A DNA stretch of 64,000 bases from Isoetes taiwanensis (taxonomy: Eukaryota > Streptophyta > Lycopodiopsida > Isoetales > Isoetaceae). Both the position numbers and the translations under genes were made by a program. This document shows positions 1 through 10,693 of the stretch, piece by piece. Numbering within the stretch: position 1 is the first letter of the stretch; every line of letters begins with the position of its first letter. The notes beneath the pieces are model-generated. The model searched no databases. It saw nothing but the letters and a program-made list of their open reading frames with translations, and was not told where the DNA came from. The stretch is from positions 994,890 through 1,058,889 of the forward strand of contig JAJEKV010000077.1 in the NCBI GenBank assembly GCA_021234155.1, read 5' to 3'.

Positions 1-1500
1 TAAAGTTACCCATCAATGCTTATTGATTCATCTACTTCTCCCACAGGTCATCCCTCGACACGGCCGAGACTTTCGTCCAGGATCGCGGCGATCTTGCACA
101 ACATAATCTAGACTAAGGTGCGGTATAATGTAGACTAAGGTATCGCTTGCTCTAGAAGATCGGCGGCGCGATCCCCGCTAACCGTCCTTGCTTGAAGTTG
201 GTTTGTGCGGCTAACATGAAGTTGTCTTGCTTGAAGTTGGTTGCTTGAAAGTGCTCTGTGACATTGCGGTGGCGTTTTCTCTGAGCAATAACGTCCATTG
301 TGCTTGCCGGACATGGCTGGCTCAAGTCCATACTATTCCATGGAGTCAAAGTGGGCGAGGGAAAAAGTACATACCTTCGACAAAGCACCACAACTTGCCC
401 TTAGAGATAGCGTAGTAGTGTCTATGGAAGTTATTCTCGGCGGAAGCATTGGTTTGCCATTTCTGAACCGGAATTTGCAACACTTGGGATTCTTTAGGGA
501 GTTTTATTTTGTGGCCCGGTGGTGGATAGCTACCCTTACACAAGAACACGAAATTTCCACACCGCCCGCCTGATTAAAAAATTGATTGGCGGGGGTTGCA
601 AACCGCCGGAAAGCCCTTTCCGGTGAATAACTTTGAGAGGCATTTCAAGGGGCGAGCTAGTAGAGAAAAATTGCACACTACTCCATGACTGGCTGCACAC
701 CGTATGCCCTTGGGGGTGATCATCTTCATTGACCCTAATCCCGGTACGCCGATGACATGAGATTGGGAGAAGACTACTTGGTAGCAACCATAATGAAGAC
801 ATTCCCTATGCCGGATAGGCCCGACCATGCGATGCCAAGCATGTCTTTGAAATGCCACCGGTTACGACACGGTGAGGTGGCCGATTGCTTTGGTGTTAGT
901 AGACAATATTCTTTGTGTCAACACTCATAAAGATCGCTGAAAGAGACGCATTGAAGCGAAACCCTATGCCATGCAAATCGAGCCTGAAAAGGCACCAAAG
1001 AGGATGTATAGAATGGTGAACCGGACCCCACATTCACCTCTTTGTGGCCACTAAAAGCGCAGAGAGAAAAATCACAAACGGCTTCCATTTTAGACTTTAA
1101 GTCTTCGTTTCTGCTTTGCATGCGAAGATCTTTATAAAACTTCTCAACAACCCGTAGAGATTAGCGTGTATCGTGTGGGTTCTATTGGAACTTAGAGCTT
1201 GACGGGACCACATTTGTTTTCAACATGTTAGGCGTCTGCTCACGCGAAACGGCACCGTCCGAAAGGCGATGCTAAATAATAAGCGGTATGCTTGAAAGCA
1301 TGGCATAGAGCCTATGGTATTCCAATGTCCACATTCTATAAGTGGCGAAGACTTTTCCTTGCTGGTCCGCGGGAGTTCTTTGAGCATGGTAACATGGGCA
1401 CGAAAAACCGAGGCCCTCACACTCTGCCGGAAAGGCTATACTCTCTATGTACATAGATGAGAATGCTCGATGCCCCAGATCGAAAATCACCACTTGAAGG
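1..1500. other. No recognisable gene
   Basis: Only short, overlapping open frames occur on both strands and none resembles a family I know. A small near-duplication containing TAGACTAAGGT occurs around 110-145. The plus strand just before 1513 may be the decayed upstream part of the transposon-associated ORF that follows, but I cannot read homology there. Confidence 0.5.
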
Positions 1501-1512
1501 GGTGAGAGAAAT

Positions 1513-2110
1513 GTGAAGAGGCTCCCCCCTGTCCTAACTAAAAGGACATTCTTCAAGAGGTGGGACGCCAATGTGATGGAGATGATGGGCAAGCACATCT
1601 CTCATTCTTCATTCTCACGTGGGTGGAAGCAAAATCACGCAGAGGTTGTAATAGCAAAGAGGACAGCTTTCTCCAAGTGCAATACCTGTATTGTAATAAA
1701 AGAGAAAATGGCTAAAACCAGAGATCCACGGGAGAGAAGAGAATTGCAGATGGAAGGAAGGAACACATGATAGCCCAGATCTCTTGTAGGAGCTTGTACT
1801 GGTCATGGAGAGCTTTGTCCCATCGATCACCGGACCAGGCGCTCACTATCATACATGATAAGATGGACCAAAACAAGACTATGATTCCAAGACTGGAGAA
1901 ATTAGCCAAGTCGGTATGGAGAGGTGAACGCTTGAAAGTTAAGCGTGGTGGTGCACTGATGCATGGCCATGGCACGCAGTGCCTTAGGACATTTCTCACT
2001 CAACCTTTGGAAGGATGATTCAAATTTTCATGTTGGTTCCTTGAATCATGCTATCAAAAAATGGAGGACACTTCCCAAGACAATTGGGGCCATTTGAGAG
2101 AAGAAGCTCG
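1513..2110 (+). pseudogene. Decayed transposon-associated ORF
   Basis: Three consecutive plus-strand frames read as one broken protein. Block 1 (1513-1767) has a C-x2-C pair (FSKCNTC) followed by a KEKMAKTRDPRERRELQ stretch. Block 2 (1767-2018) has a Cys/Arg-rich patch, then IIHDKMDQNKT and HGHGT. Block 3, shifted one frame near 2005, reads LWKDDSNFHVGSLNHAIKKW and then hits a stop. The order FxKCxxC, IHDKMDxxKT, HGHG, DSNFxVGSL is one I remember from a repetitive protein family of plant and other eukaryote genomes, linked to DNA transposons and often annotated with a DUF7869-type domain. The family assignment is from memory and the catalytic function is unknown. At least two frameshifts and no clear start show that this copy is dead. 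Confidence 0.5.
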
Positions 2111-2539
2111 GCCGAGGGCATGTGGGAACCCACACCCCTAAACAAAGGCGGGGTTGAGGACAAAAAAACAATTGTACTGGGGTAGACTTTGTAGCACCTC
2201 CTAAGCAACCAAATAAGACCTTAAGAGGTTACCTAGGCGGCTCTACTTGCGGCTAGATAATCATAGCAAGGCGTAACAAAACAGAATATCTCTTCTCTTA
2301 TCTATCCTATCTTGTGTGGTTGGGTGTTTTTGATCAAATACAAAGTTGGCTTCATGATGGTAGGCCACACTCATGATGACATTGATGCGCCTTCGGTAAC
2401 TATTCAACGTTAATCGCAGTGTCGGATGCTCTAACTATTCCAGAACTAATGCAACTCTTCCGAGAATGTAGCACAAAGGCACCGACACAAAGGCACTCTT
2501 CAGAAGTTCCACCATGTGTTCTTGCCTTCTGCTGGAAAG

Positions 2540-3350
2540 TATTGCCTCATAGAAGGCAATCAAGCTTCTTGGTATCCCTATGGGTATTCATGCCTCAATT
2601 TCTGATGCTTGGGATGTCATAATAAAGGGGTTGTGGAGGAACCTTTTCTGGTGGGATACTGCTAAACTCTTTATGCTTGGAAACAATTGCTGAGCATGCC
2701 TTAAGCAATACGCATGTCTATATGTCTTCCGCATTCTTGCTTTCCAATCAAAGTTTCATGAGATTGTGGGTGTTATCATAAACTTTATTTGGGGTAAATA
2801 AAGCAGGGGTTGTGGTAAAGATTGCATGGTGTAAGCGTATAAAACCTAAGTTTGATGCAAGTTTGGGCATGACAGATATCTATTTGCAGAGTAAGATTAT
2901 GATCTCAAAATTCATTTGGAGGCTCCTCATGGGTAAGGATGATTCTCTTGGGTTACGACTTATTGCACAGGCTCTTACCTACTATATTCCTTTTGGTAAA
3001 CTCACACTTAAATCTGTTCTTCCATAGGGTCTATTCTATGAGTTGCGGCCTTATCATAATGCTTCTCCATTTATTAAGGGATTGTTAGATTCCTGGCACA
3101 CAGTCAAAACATTATTTCACATCAGTCCAATCGCTTGTGCTCAGTTCAATGCACCTTGTTGGTGGATTGGCAGAGAATGCACCCATTGACTCAACGACGT
3201 TGGAAAATGGCAGGAACCTTTACAATTGCAGCATGGTATAACTCAGGCCAGCTGCTGTATGGGAGGCATTTCAGTTAAAGTTTTTTTTTGGGGTGATGGG
3301 ATAGAGCTCTTTGGCAAAAACTTGTTACGTCTCCTATCCTCACCTTCACA
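2540..3350 (+). mobile_element. LINE remnant (C-terminal RT region)
   Basis: Reading across frames, the plus strand shows the pattern typical of the region after the reverse transcriptase core of plant LINEs. An LGIPMGI-like block (about 2570-2595) is followed by a W-rich connector, a NFIWG-like block near 2775-2795, then VKIAWCKRIKPKFDASLGM (about 2815-2870) and a Lys/Trp-rich helix ending WRLL. These correspond to the usual LGIPMG...FLWG...W...PK..GGLG series. Stops and frameshifts are frequent and no catalytic YxDD block or endonuclease is visible, so this is a truncated, inactive fragment. The 3' limit is uncertain; weak LINE-like text may continue to about 3350. Confidence 0.6.
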
Positions 3351-3382
3351 TGAACATTCGAGCAGCAGCAGATGTCGAAGTT

Positions 3383-3810
3383 GGACAAATGCCGAAGGTG
3401 AGCTTTGGAAGTCTGATTTTAGAAGGTAAGAGGGGGATTGATTGGAAAATAAGCTGCACAAAACTTGATAGTACACTGCCTACTTGTTATAATTGTGGAG
3501 GAGTAGGACATATTTCCACAAAATGCTCCAGTCCTAAAGGAGTTGACAAGGGGAAAGGATCTGGATGAGACACAGCTCCAAGAGGAGGTAGATCATTCAG
3601 AGGAAGAGGTTCTGGAAGGAAGTTTACTGCTACAATAGCTATGATAAAAGATCAGGATCAGGAGGAAGAAGTAGTCTCAAACGAAGAGATAAACTGTCAT
3701 AAAACATTCTCAACTTATATGTCTGATATTCATATTGAAGATGCCTATGTGATAGATAGTGGAGCAGATGCCAACATATGCTCTAGCTTACAAGTTAGCT
3801 ACTAGCTACA
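3383..3810 (+). pseudogene. Retrotransposon gag zinc knuckle-protease fragment
   Basis: The frame from about 3383 carries a perfect CCHC zinc knuckle (C-YN-C-GGVG-H-ISTK-C, near 3485-3526). A stop at 3566 is followed in the same frame by a Gly/Arg-rich linker, an acidic linker and YVIDSGADANIC (about 3748-3785), a retroviral-type aspartic protease active site (DSGA). Knuckle, basic linker and DSGA in this order are the gag-protease junction of an LTR retrotransposon. The family (copia or gypsy) is not decided by so short a piece. No LTR or integrase is seen beside it, so it is an orphan fragment. Confidence 0.65.
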
Positions 3811-6399
3811 TAAGAATTTTGGACTGGAGGCCCTTTTGAAGATAAGAGTGCGTACTGGCTAGTTGCCAAGTTATATGCAATAATATACGTTCACTGCTCT
3901 CCCAAGGGTTGCAAGGATAGGATCAACCATGAATGCCAGGGGCAAGATCTGGAGCTCTGGACCACGTCACACATAGAGGACCCCATAATACTACCTCTAA
4001 TATAAGAGGCACGCCAAGGCGTACACTTGAACCCAGCTGAGTAGTGAACTAAATGACCACAAGCAGAACTATTGATTGGTCTCAATAGAACTTAAGCTTG
4101 GTCAAATTTCCAAGGGACGGGCCCAAGGCTCGTCAAGGGAATATCCATCCCTTCCCATCATGGAGTCTATAACTAGCATGTCGGACAGATCAATGCTTAG
4201 TTGAGCTAGAACATGCCCCATACATTCTACTTAGCTCATAATTCCATGTTTAGTCCATGAAAGTCATAGATGGGCTTGGTTTGGGAACCAAATAAGGTTC
4301 AAGGCTTCTAGACTAGGAGCATACTAACAAATGCATACTAAATCTTCCAAACCAAGGATGTAACTACAAGAGATATTTCCTTTTCATGATATGTATGAGT
4401 GCAAGCTTAACCGCTAGATCATTCATCAGGATCATCCATAGAATATAAGATACTATCAAATTGGTATGGCTTGTAATTATCCATCTCTTAATCAAGAGAG
4501 CAAGATACAAATTTGAAAAGTCTAACTTCATATTCACTCTTATCCATTGACAGTTGGTTGTGCTTAGTTGGATCAGTTTGTCCACTAGGATGGTAGTTTG
4601 TATTTGTATTTTGTTATTATTTTTTTCATTGATGGTTCGATTTATAAACAAATAGAGATTATTTCATGTAAAATTCATTCATTGGTTATACTAGTGGTTA
4701 ATATAAATGATTAAGCTAAAAAATTCGAACCGGTTTCACATAAATAGCCCACTATAGGAGTTGCTTAAGTAGCCAACTACTATAAAAGGTTATTGAAGTT
4801 GTTTTCCACATTTTTTCCTGAGCAAAATGTTTCCTCCAATTGATTAACAAAGGAACATTTTCAAATTTCTCCTCTTGTCCAAAGGAAAGAGACACTTTAA
4901 ACCTGTCATTGATGAGAATATGAGTCAATTGTCCAAATAGATATGGAGTGTATGGACATGAAATTTATTTTCCCAAATCTGTCTACAAATACAAAATATG
5001 CATATTCTATAACCTCGTCGCATATGAAACATACCTTTGCATGCTCATGCATACGCTACAAAACTGTTCAATGCCAATAAACTTGCTTGAAGCATACACT
5101 TCCTCACTGCGTGCCTTTAGCATATTAATACAAATATGCTACGACAAAACAAACATGTTTGTTGTTGGTAAAAGGATAAATGTGAAGGTCTGCAAGAAAG
5201 AACAGTGACTCAATTTTATAAGGTATGCATTGGTTAAGTTTTTTGGATGTGTAATAGAAAGTAATCTATCAAAACGACTCAATTATATTAAGGGATGCAT
5301 TGGATAAGTTTTTTGGATGCATAGTAGGAAGTAATCCATCAAAACGACGTGTGTGCTTATGCTTTTGCGACATAAATTTCAAATCCTTCCTTATTTTGTT
5401 TTATTTTATTTTTTGAGTCTGTTTAGTTGGATTCATTTTCCCGCAGTCATCTGGAGTGAAAAAGGATGTCATTTCCAAAGAATGTTTCTAGCCATTATGA
5501 ACACGGTCTTCCAGAAACTCATATAGGCCTTTCCCAATATCCCTACGGACCTTGAGAAACTACCAATTTCAATTGTGGAACAATAAGTGTTAGGTCTCAA
5601 ACTTTTACATCTTGCAAGCCCCCTTGATCACTGTTGTATGTGATCCCTAAATAGGGACAGTTTACCATCTATACTGTAGTGTTTGTGTCCAACAGCAATT
5701 GCCTATAACATGTTTCTATTTAAAGGTATCTTGTTCTTAAATGAACGGTAGCATGAAGTGCGAACTGTTATTGGATTGTTACTGGATCACATATAGAACT
5801 GGTGAAATGTTAGTGCTAGGTTCTTGTCATATTGACGATGGACTATTCCATTTCTTTGTGAAAGATAAGCAGCGGCGTAGTTGGAAACTTTACTGTTTCT
5901 ATTGAAGGGGTATCAATTGTAAATTGGAGTGATTTGAGGCCAAATTGAAGAACAATTTGGTACTGACTCTTAACGCAGAGTTTCAAAGACTTTTCCTGAG
6001 GGGTCATAAGAGATTCTACCTCTATAATAAGAGAACTGGACAATCTTGTGCCAAATTTGAGAAAAACATTGAGAGCCTACATCCTTTCAAGCGAAAAAAA
6101 GTTTCTTACCGTGACCGCAATACCTAAAACTGAAGCTGCTTGATAGTACATTCTCAGCAAATCATCGAGTTTATCTTTGCTCAATGTCTACAATATCCTC
6201 AGTACCTTTGTTCAGTGTTTGCAAAAATTTCATAAGATACAAATCTCTTGTTTACATGCAACAAAAAGGAAAAGAACAAAACAAAATGAATCAGACGAAA
6301 TAAAAAAAAAAATCCAAAAGACCTGGCAGATCTGGTTTGACCCACCTCAACCGATTTGATAATCACAGAGCATTCCATCAATGTAGTCTGACATAGAAA
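3811..6399. other. Non-coding, AT-rich
   Basis: No frame longer than about 95 codons and none recognisable. The stretch is AT-rich from about 4350 onward and holds only the short tandem duplication at 5207-5345. Confidence 0.6.
5207..5345. repeat. 69-bp tandem duplication
   Basis: Two adjacent units of about 69 bp start at 5207 and 5276. Both open with GACTCAATT and contain ATGCATTGG, AAGTTTTTTGGATG and AAGTAATC. They differ at roughly ten positions. Confidence 0.85.
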
Positions 6400-7201
6400 T
6401 GGACCTTGCACTTGCAGCATCGGAGAGAGGCTAATCTTTGTCTCTACTATGGAGCAGCTTGTCATATTGCTCGTGGATGTCCTGCGAATCGCCCAAGTTA
6501 GTCGACAAATTTTGGGGGCTGGTCCGAGTAGTACGAGTCTCTCGTCGGCTGGCCGCCATTTCTCAGACTCCTTCCACACTTTATGACAGGTTTATTCCAT
6601 CAAATAAAGTCAGTAAGGAATTTTTTATTTTTATATTATTGGAATCAAGTGTTGGGAGGTTAGAAGCATTGGTGCAACTTGATAGTGGTGCAACTGCATG
6701 CTGTATGGATAGTGCTTTGCGACTAAGCATGTCATCCCTAAAAGCAAGATTGAGCATGTCAGTTTTGTTGGTGTGATTGATGGACATGAGATCTCCTCGG
6801 ATGCAGGTTTAGAATGTACTGTATCTCTTCAAGTTTTGTTCGAGAGAGCTTCTCGTAGAATTTCCTTCAATCTTATCACTAGCCCACATGCGCCAATAGT
6901 CTTAGGTCTGCCTTGGCTCGAGCTACATAACCCACGTGATTGATGTACTAGTTTTTTTCAGTTTGCTGGTTCTAGCCCTAGTTCCAGTTCATCTGTAGTT
7001 CAGGCCTCTGCACCAACATTCAGTCCATGCAGTATCTTGAGCTCCTGATTTTGTTCTTGCTGATATTCTAGTTCTTGTTTCTCCTCCATGCCTTGATTCG
7101 GCTCTTGTCTCTGCTCCAGTGCATGCCTTCAATTCTGACCATATTCTAGATGACGCCCTAGCTCCAGCTCCAAGGACTCATCGGCATCATATGAGGGATG
7201 G
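6400..7201 (+). pseudogene. Ty3/gypsy gag-protease remnant, joined to its LTR by a deletion
   Basis: This is the same gypsy family as the large minus-strand element (8755-25870), in opposite orientation. A zinc knuckle reads LCLYYGAACHIARGCP at 6436-6483; the second Cys of the usual CxxC is Tyr here. The protease active site is intact as QLDSGATACCMDSA (about 6676-6717), whereas the main copy has lost it. The Ser/Pro/Ala-rich linker after the protease (about 6960-7170) then runs straight into the extreme 3' end of the element (CTCCAAGGACTC at about 7168-7179, polypurine tract, LTR). Reverse transcriptase, RNase H, integrase and chromodomain are missing. Stops and frameshifts are present. Confidence 0.8.
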
Positions 7202-7690
7202 AGTGATGACCATAGGGGTATTCATAGCATATGAGTATTCTACTCATACTTACAAAAGATGGTTGTTACACGTATGCAAAAAGGTAGTTTCACAAGGCAA
7301 GATTTAAACTCACAACCTTCTAGTTGCAAGTCATACACTTTTGCCAAGTGCACTACCAATACTTGTTGGAGAAATTCTTTTACACATCTTCTTGATATCT
7401 AGGGCTGATTCCAGGAATATTCTAGAACCTACATGCATGCGCGACACTTGACATGATCTTATCCTTTGGAGTGGCGGACCTAGATATATATAGAGGCACC
7501 TTCTTCTTGTCAAACTATGTTCAACACTAGTCTTGAGCCTTCTAGGCATCTATCTCGTATTTCTGATGGTATTCGGGCCATTGTACTCTTGATTTTTCAT
7601 TATATATTTTAGATTCCGTGCCGATCTTGATGCGTTTCTTGCGTATTTCTTTCATATTTTCCACGTATTTTCCTTGTTTTTTGAGAAAAT
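7202..7690 (+). repeat. LTR of the gypsy family, plus orientation
   Basis: This stretch aligns with the reverse complement of 8755-9273 over most of its length, including the blocks TTGCAAGTCA, TTGCCAAGTGCA, the TATA-like segment at 7481-7493, GGCACCTTCTTCT, CTTGAGCCTTCTAGGCAT and GCCATTGTACTCTTGAT. It is preceded by the polypurine-like GAGGGATGG. The start is set by analogy with TGTGACGACC of the other copy (here AGTGATGACC). The downstream limit is approximate. Confidence 0.8.
7481..7493 (+). promoter_or_regulatory. TATA-like element in LTR
   Basis: TAGATATATATAG lies 5' of the conserved GGCACCTTCTTCTTGTCAA block in this LTR. The partner LTR has TATATAAG at the same place (8977-8984, minus strand). 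Conservation between the two copies supports a core promoter of the element. Confidence 0.5.
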
Positions 7691-7739
7691 TCATGACATA
7701 CACTTCTCTGAGGGTTTTAGTGTAATCAGTTCTTTTATA

Positions 7740-8700
7740 TGGATGGACATGTGAGGACCAGTGATTCCTTTATCACTTGGGAAGATCTGAAATCGGTTCA
7801 GAAAGCCTTTCTAACTTGGGCTCTCAGAGTTAAGTCTACGGACATGCACCCAATTCTCCTCCAAGAAATAGGATTCTTGCCTCTGCAGTATGTCGTTTTG
7901 GAATGATATATCTTAGAAGGTGGTAAACATGGGAGACATTCGACTTACGAATTTGGCCTAAATATTGTTCATGGGTTCACATCTTGTTAAAGTCTGTTGA
8001 AAAGAGAAATTGGCAGATGGAATATTTAGGACCAAGGATGTGTACATGTGCAAAATAATGAATATACATTCGCTTGAAACGTTATTTCGACACATGCTTC
8101 CTTAGTAAGATTTGGGATGTCAGTGCTTTGAAAAATGTCAAATTGACATATAATAAAGGTCAGATTAATTCTACACTTGCCTGACAGCCCAGTTCTTATT
8201 ATTCCATTTGCCTATGAAGAGATATAGAACAATTGCCTTGTACTGGTATACACTACCTCAGAATTGAACATGCAGATGGGTTCATGAGGAACGTGAAAAC
8301 AGGTTATGTGAACGTTGCCAAATATCCATCGAAGATGATGCCATACTCTTCATATTCAAAGATGATATATTGACCTGATTACATCTAGTCGGCCCTGATA
8401 TTTGATCTTGCAGATGCCCTTAGTAATGGCATTATCATCATCCATCCTGGAGGTTCTCAATAAGCGGGAAGAATTAAGTCCTGCATCATCACATTGATAT
8501 GTACAAATGTCCAAATGTGCAGTTTCTTGACGATCTAGTTAAGGTTTTTCCATCGAAAAGCCTTTAGGACAGAGTTTTTTTAATCTTATGTAGTAATGGG
8601 TTTGTTGTGCTATCTTTTTTTTTTTTATTGGGTCTCATAGACCTTTTGGTCTCCATGGACAATAAAATTCAAGTTAATTCAATTCAATTCAAACACTATA
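7740..8700 (+). mobile_element. LINE 3' remnant between two converging LTRs
   Basis: The plus strand reads VQKAFLTWALRVKS...ILLQEIGFLPLQ (about 7795-7895), a block also present in the LINE at 37420-38330. Later comes NRLCERCQISIEDDA (near 8300-8345), a degenerate zf-RVT cysteine cluster. The 3' end reads ATTGGGTCTCATAGACC..., then GGACAATAAAATTCAA and an AATTC-repeat tail (8672-8692). The 3' end at 62580-62660 has the same arrangement. Many stops; 5' truncated, no RT core. It lies between two LTRs of opposite orientation. Confidence 0.65.
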
Positions 8701-8754
8701 TCAACAAATGCCATCCTCCTAATATTCCACCCTTTATTGTAAAATGGATTAAGA

Positions 8755-9273
8755 CTTGAAAGAACATTAAAGAATATGAAAGACAAGAAAAATAAAAAAA
8801 TTACGTGGAAAATATGCAAGAAATATGGAAGAAATATGCAAAGATCAGTAAAGAATCTGATATATGAATGGAATCAAGAGTACAATGGCCCCAAGGCAAG
8901 CAGGAACCGAGACAGATGCCTAGAAGGCTCAAGACTGGCATTGAATCGGAATGGTTTGACGAGAAGAAGGTGCCTCCTTATATATCTAGGCGATGGTCAG
9001 AATCGCACCACTTCAATGGATGAGATCATGCCAAGTGTCATGCATATAGGTTCTAGATAGAACCTCATGGAATCATCCCCGCATATGAGGAAGACTTGAG
9101 GAAATGTCTTCAACAAATATTGGTAATGCACTTGGCAAAGGTGTGTGACTTGCAACTAAAAGGTTTCAAGTTCAAATCTTGTTTTGTGCAACTACGTTTT
9201 TGCATCCATGTGATGACTATATTTTGTAAATACGAGTATAATGTATGATACGAATATTCGTATGGTCGTCACA
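8755..9273 (-). repeat. 3' LTR of the minus-strand gypsy
   Basis: On the minus strand the LTR starts TGTGACGACC directly after a purine tract and aligns with 7202-7690. It contains TATATAAG (8977-8984) upstream of GGCACCTTCTTCTCGTC. The far end near 8755 is approximate because the two LTR copies diverge there. Confidence 0.8.
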
Positions 9274-9286
9274 CCATCCCCCTCCT
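9274..9286 (-). other. Polypurine tract of the gypsy
   Basis: The minus strand reads AGGAGGGGGATGG immediately upstream of the LTR start. This is the expected place for second-strand priming. Confidence 0.75.
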
Positions 9287-9329
9287 ACGACAGCGACGAG
9301 TCCTCGGAGCTGGGGCCGGAGTACTCAAA

Positions 9330-10693
9330 CTTGGCTTATCTAGGTAACGTCGGTAAAACTCTGCAATTTTATCAGGGGCATTAGTCAGATTCTCGGCAGG
9401 CTCCCAAGTTCTATCACTCGGTGAGTAACCTTCTCAATCAACAAAGTAATATAATCACCGAAGAAAAAACTTGGAGTCCAGAATCTCTCGAACCTTGAAC
9501 TCCTCATGATCATCAATTTCCACTGGTGGTGGCGGCAGAGGAACATGATTCGGGAAAGTATTAACTATGTAGGGCTCCAATAGAGAGACATGAAACACTG
9601 GATGGAGCCGAACAACTTGAGAGACCTCGAGCCGGAATGCCACATTGCTGATCTGAACTGTATCCAGTAAGGACCAAGGCTTGCAGGGACGTGAGATATA
9701 CGAAGAGGCCAGACAAGATAACCAACGTGAAATTTAAAAGCTTCCTGCCGATGCAAAACGGCATAATGCCGATAGCATTCCTGTGCTTGGTGAAGTTGAT
9801 GCTGCAGATCTGATTGAAGAGCTTAGAGTTTCTCAAGTCAAAACTCGGCATTAGGATTGACAGAGTCACCACCAGCGTCACTAAGAGACCAAAGAGGATG
9901 CTGATCAGAGTTCAGAAAGAATGGAGTCTGGTGTGAAAGCATGTACTGAGTTATTATAGGCAAACTCAGCTAATGGAAGGTAATAGACCCAATCATCCTG
10001 CTGATAACTAATAAAGCACCTTAAATATTGCTCCAGAGATTGATTAGTGCGCTTTGCTTGCCCATTACGTTACGATGTTGGACAGGAATGTTAGTGAACA
10101 ATCGATGTGCAATAACTCCAAAAGCCGCTTCCAAAAACTTGCGTGGGCGGGGTCCATGATCACTGACGATAGTATCTGGTACTCCATGAAGTCTGACTAC
10201 TTCACGAAGAAGAAGATCAGATGTTTCCTCACTGGTGATGGTGACGTTGCAGGGAATAAAATGAGCTATCTTAGAGAAACGATCAACAACAATCATGATG
10301 ACATCATAACCCTAAGAGAGTGGCAGCTCTGGAATAAAGTCTTTAGAAATACTCCTCCAAGGATCTTTTGAAATTGCCACTGGCTGAAGAAGACCATGAG
10401 GAAGATGTCTCGAAACCTTCGCTCGACAACAGGTGTCACAGGATTGAATAAAAGCTTCGATAGAGCGATGAAGCCTAGGCCACCAATACTCTCGACTAAT
10501 AAGTTCAAGAGTCTTGGCTACTCCAAAATGTCTGGCCATACGCGAATCATGACAAGCCTGGAGAATCTGAAGACTAGAAGCACCATCTGGCACATACAGA
10601 AGCCCATCATGGAATAGGAGTCCATCACGAACCTCAAAACGATCATAGTCCGATTGCATTTGCTAAGAAGATGATGCAGAGCCAAGGTGTGAG
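9330..10693 (-). pseudogene. Gypsy integrase and chromodomain block
   Basis: On the minus strand the integrase zinc domain comes first (HDSRMARHFGVAKT...CDTCCRAK, about 10565-10430). The core follows, with MIVVDRFSKIAHFIPC (near 10296) and TIVSDHGP (near 10190) supplying two catalytic aspartates. The third catalytic block should read like NGQTERVNQSLEQY but reads [14 protein letters not shown], so the glutamate is replaced by Lys (codon 10054-10052). After the linker comes a typical RLHPVFHVSLLEPY block and a chromodomain (EFKVREILDSK, then YYFVD-stop-EGYSPSDRTWEP, about 9510-9370). The conserved Trp of the chromodomain is a TGA stop (about 9437). At least three frameshifts. The upstream end is cut by the LARD-like insertion at 10694. 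Confidence 0.88.
10689..10693. repeat. Target-site duplication, left copy (GTGAG)
   Basis: GTGAG directly precedes TGTGACG of the inserted LTR element and is matched by GTGAG at 18413-18417. Confidence 0.85.
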
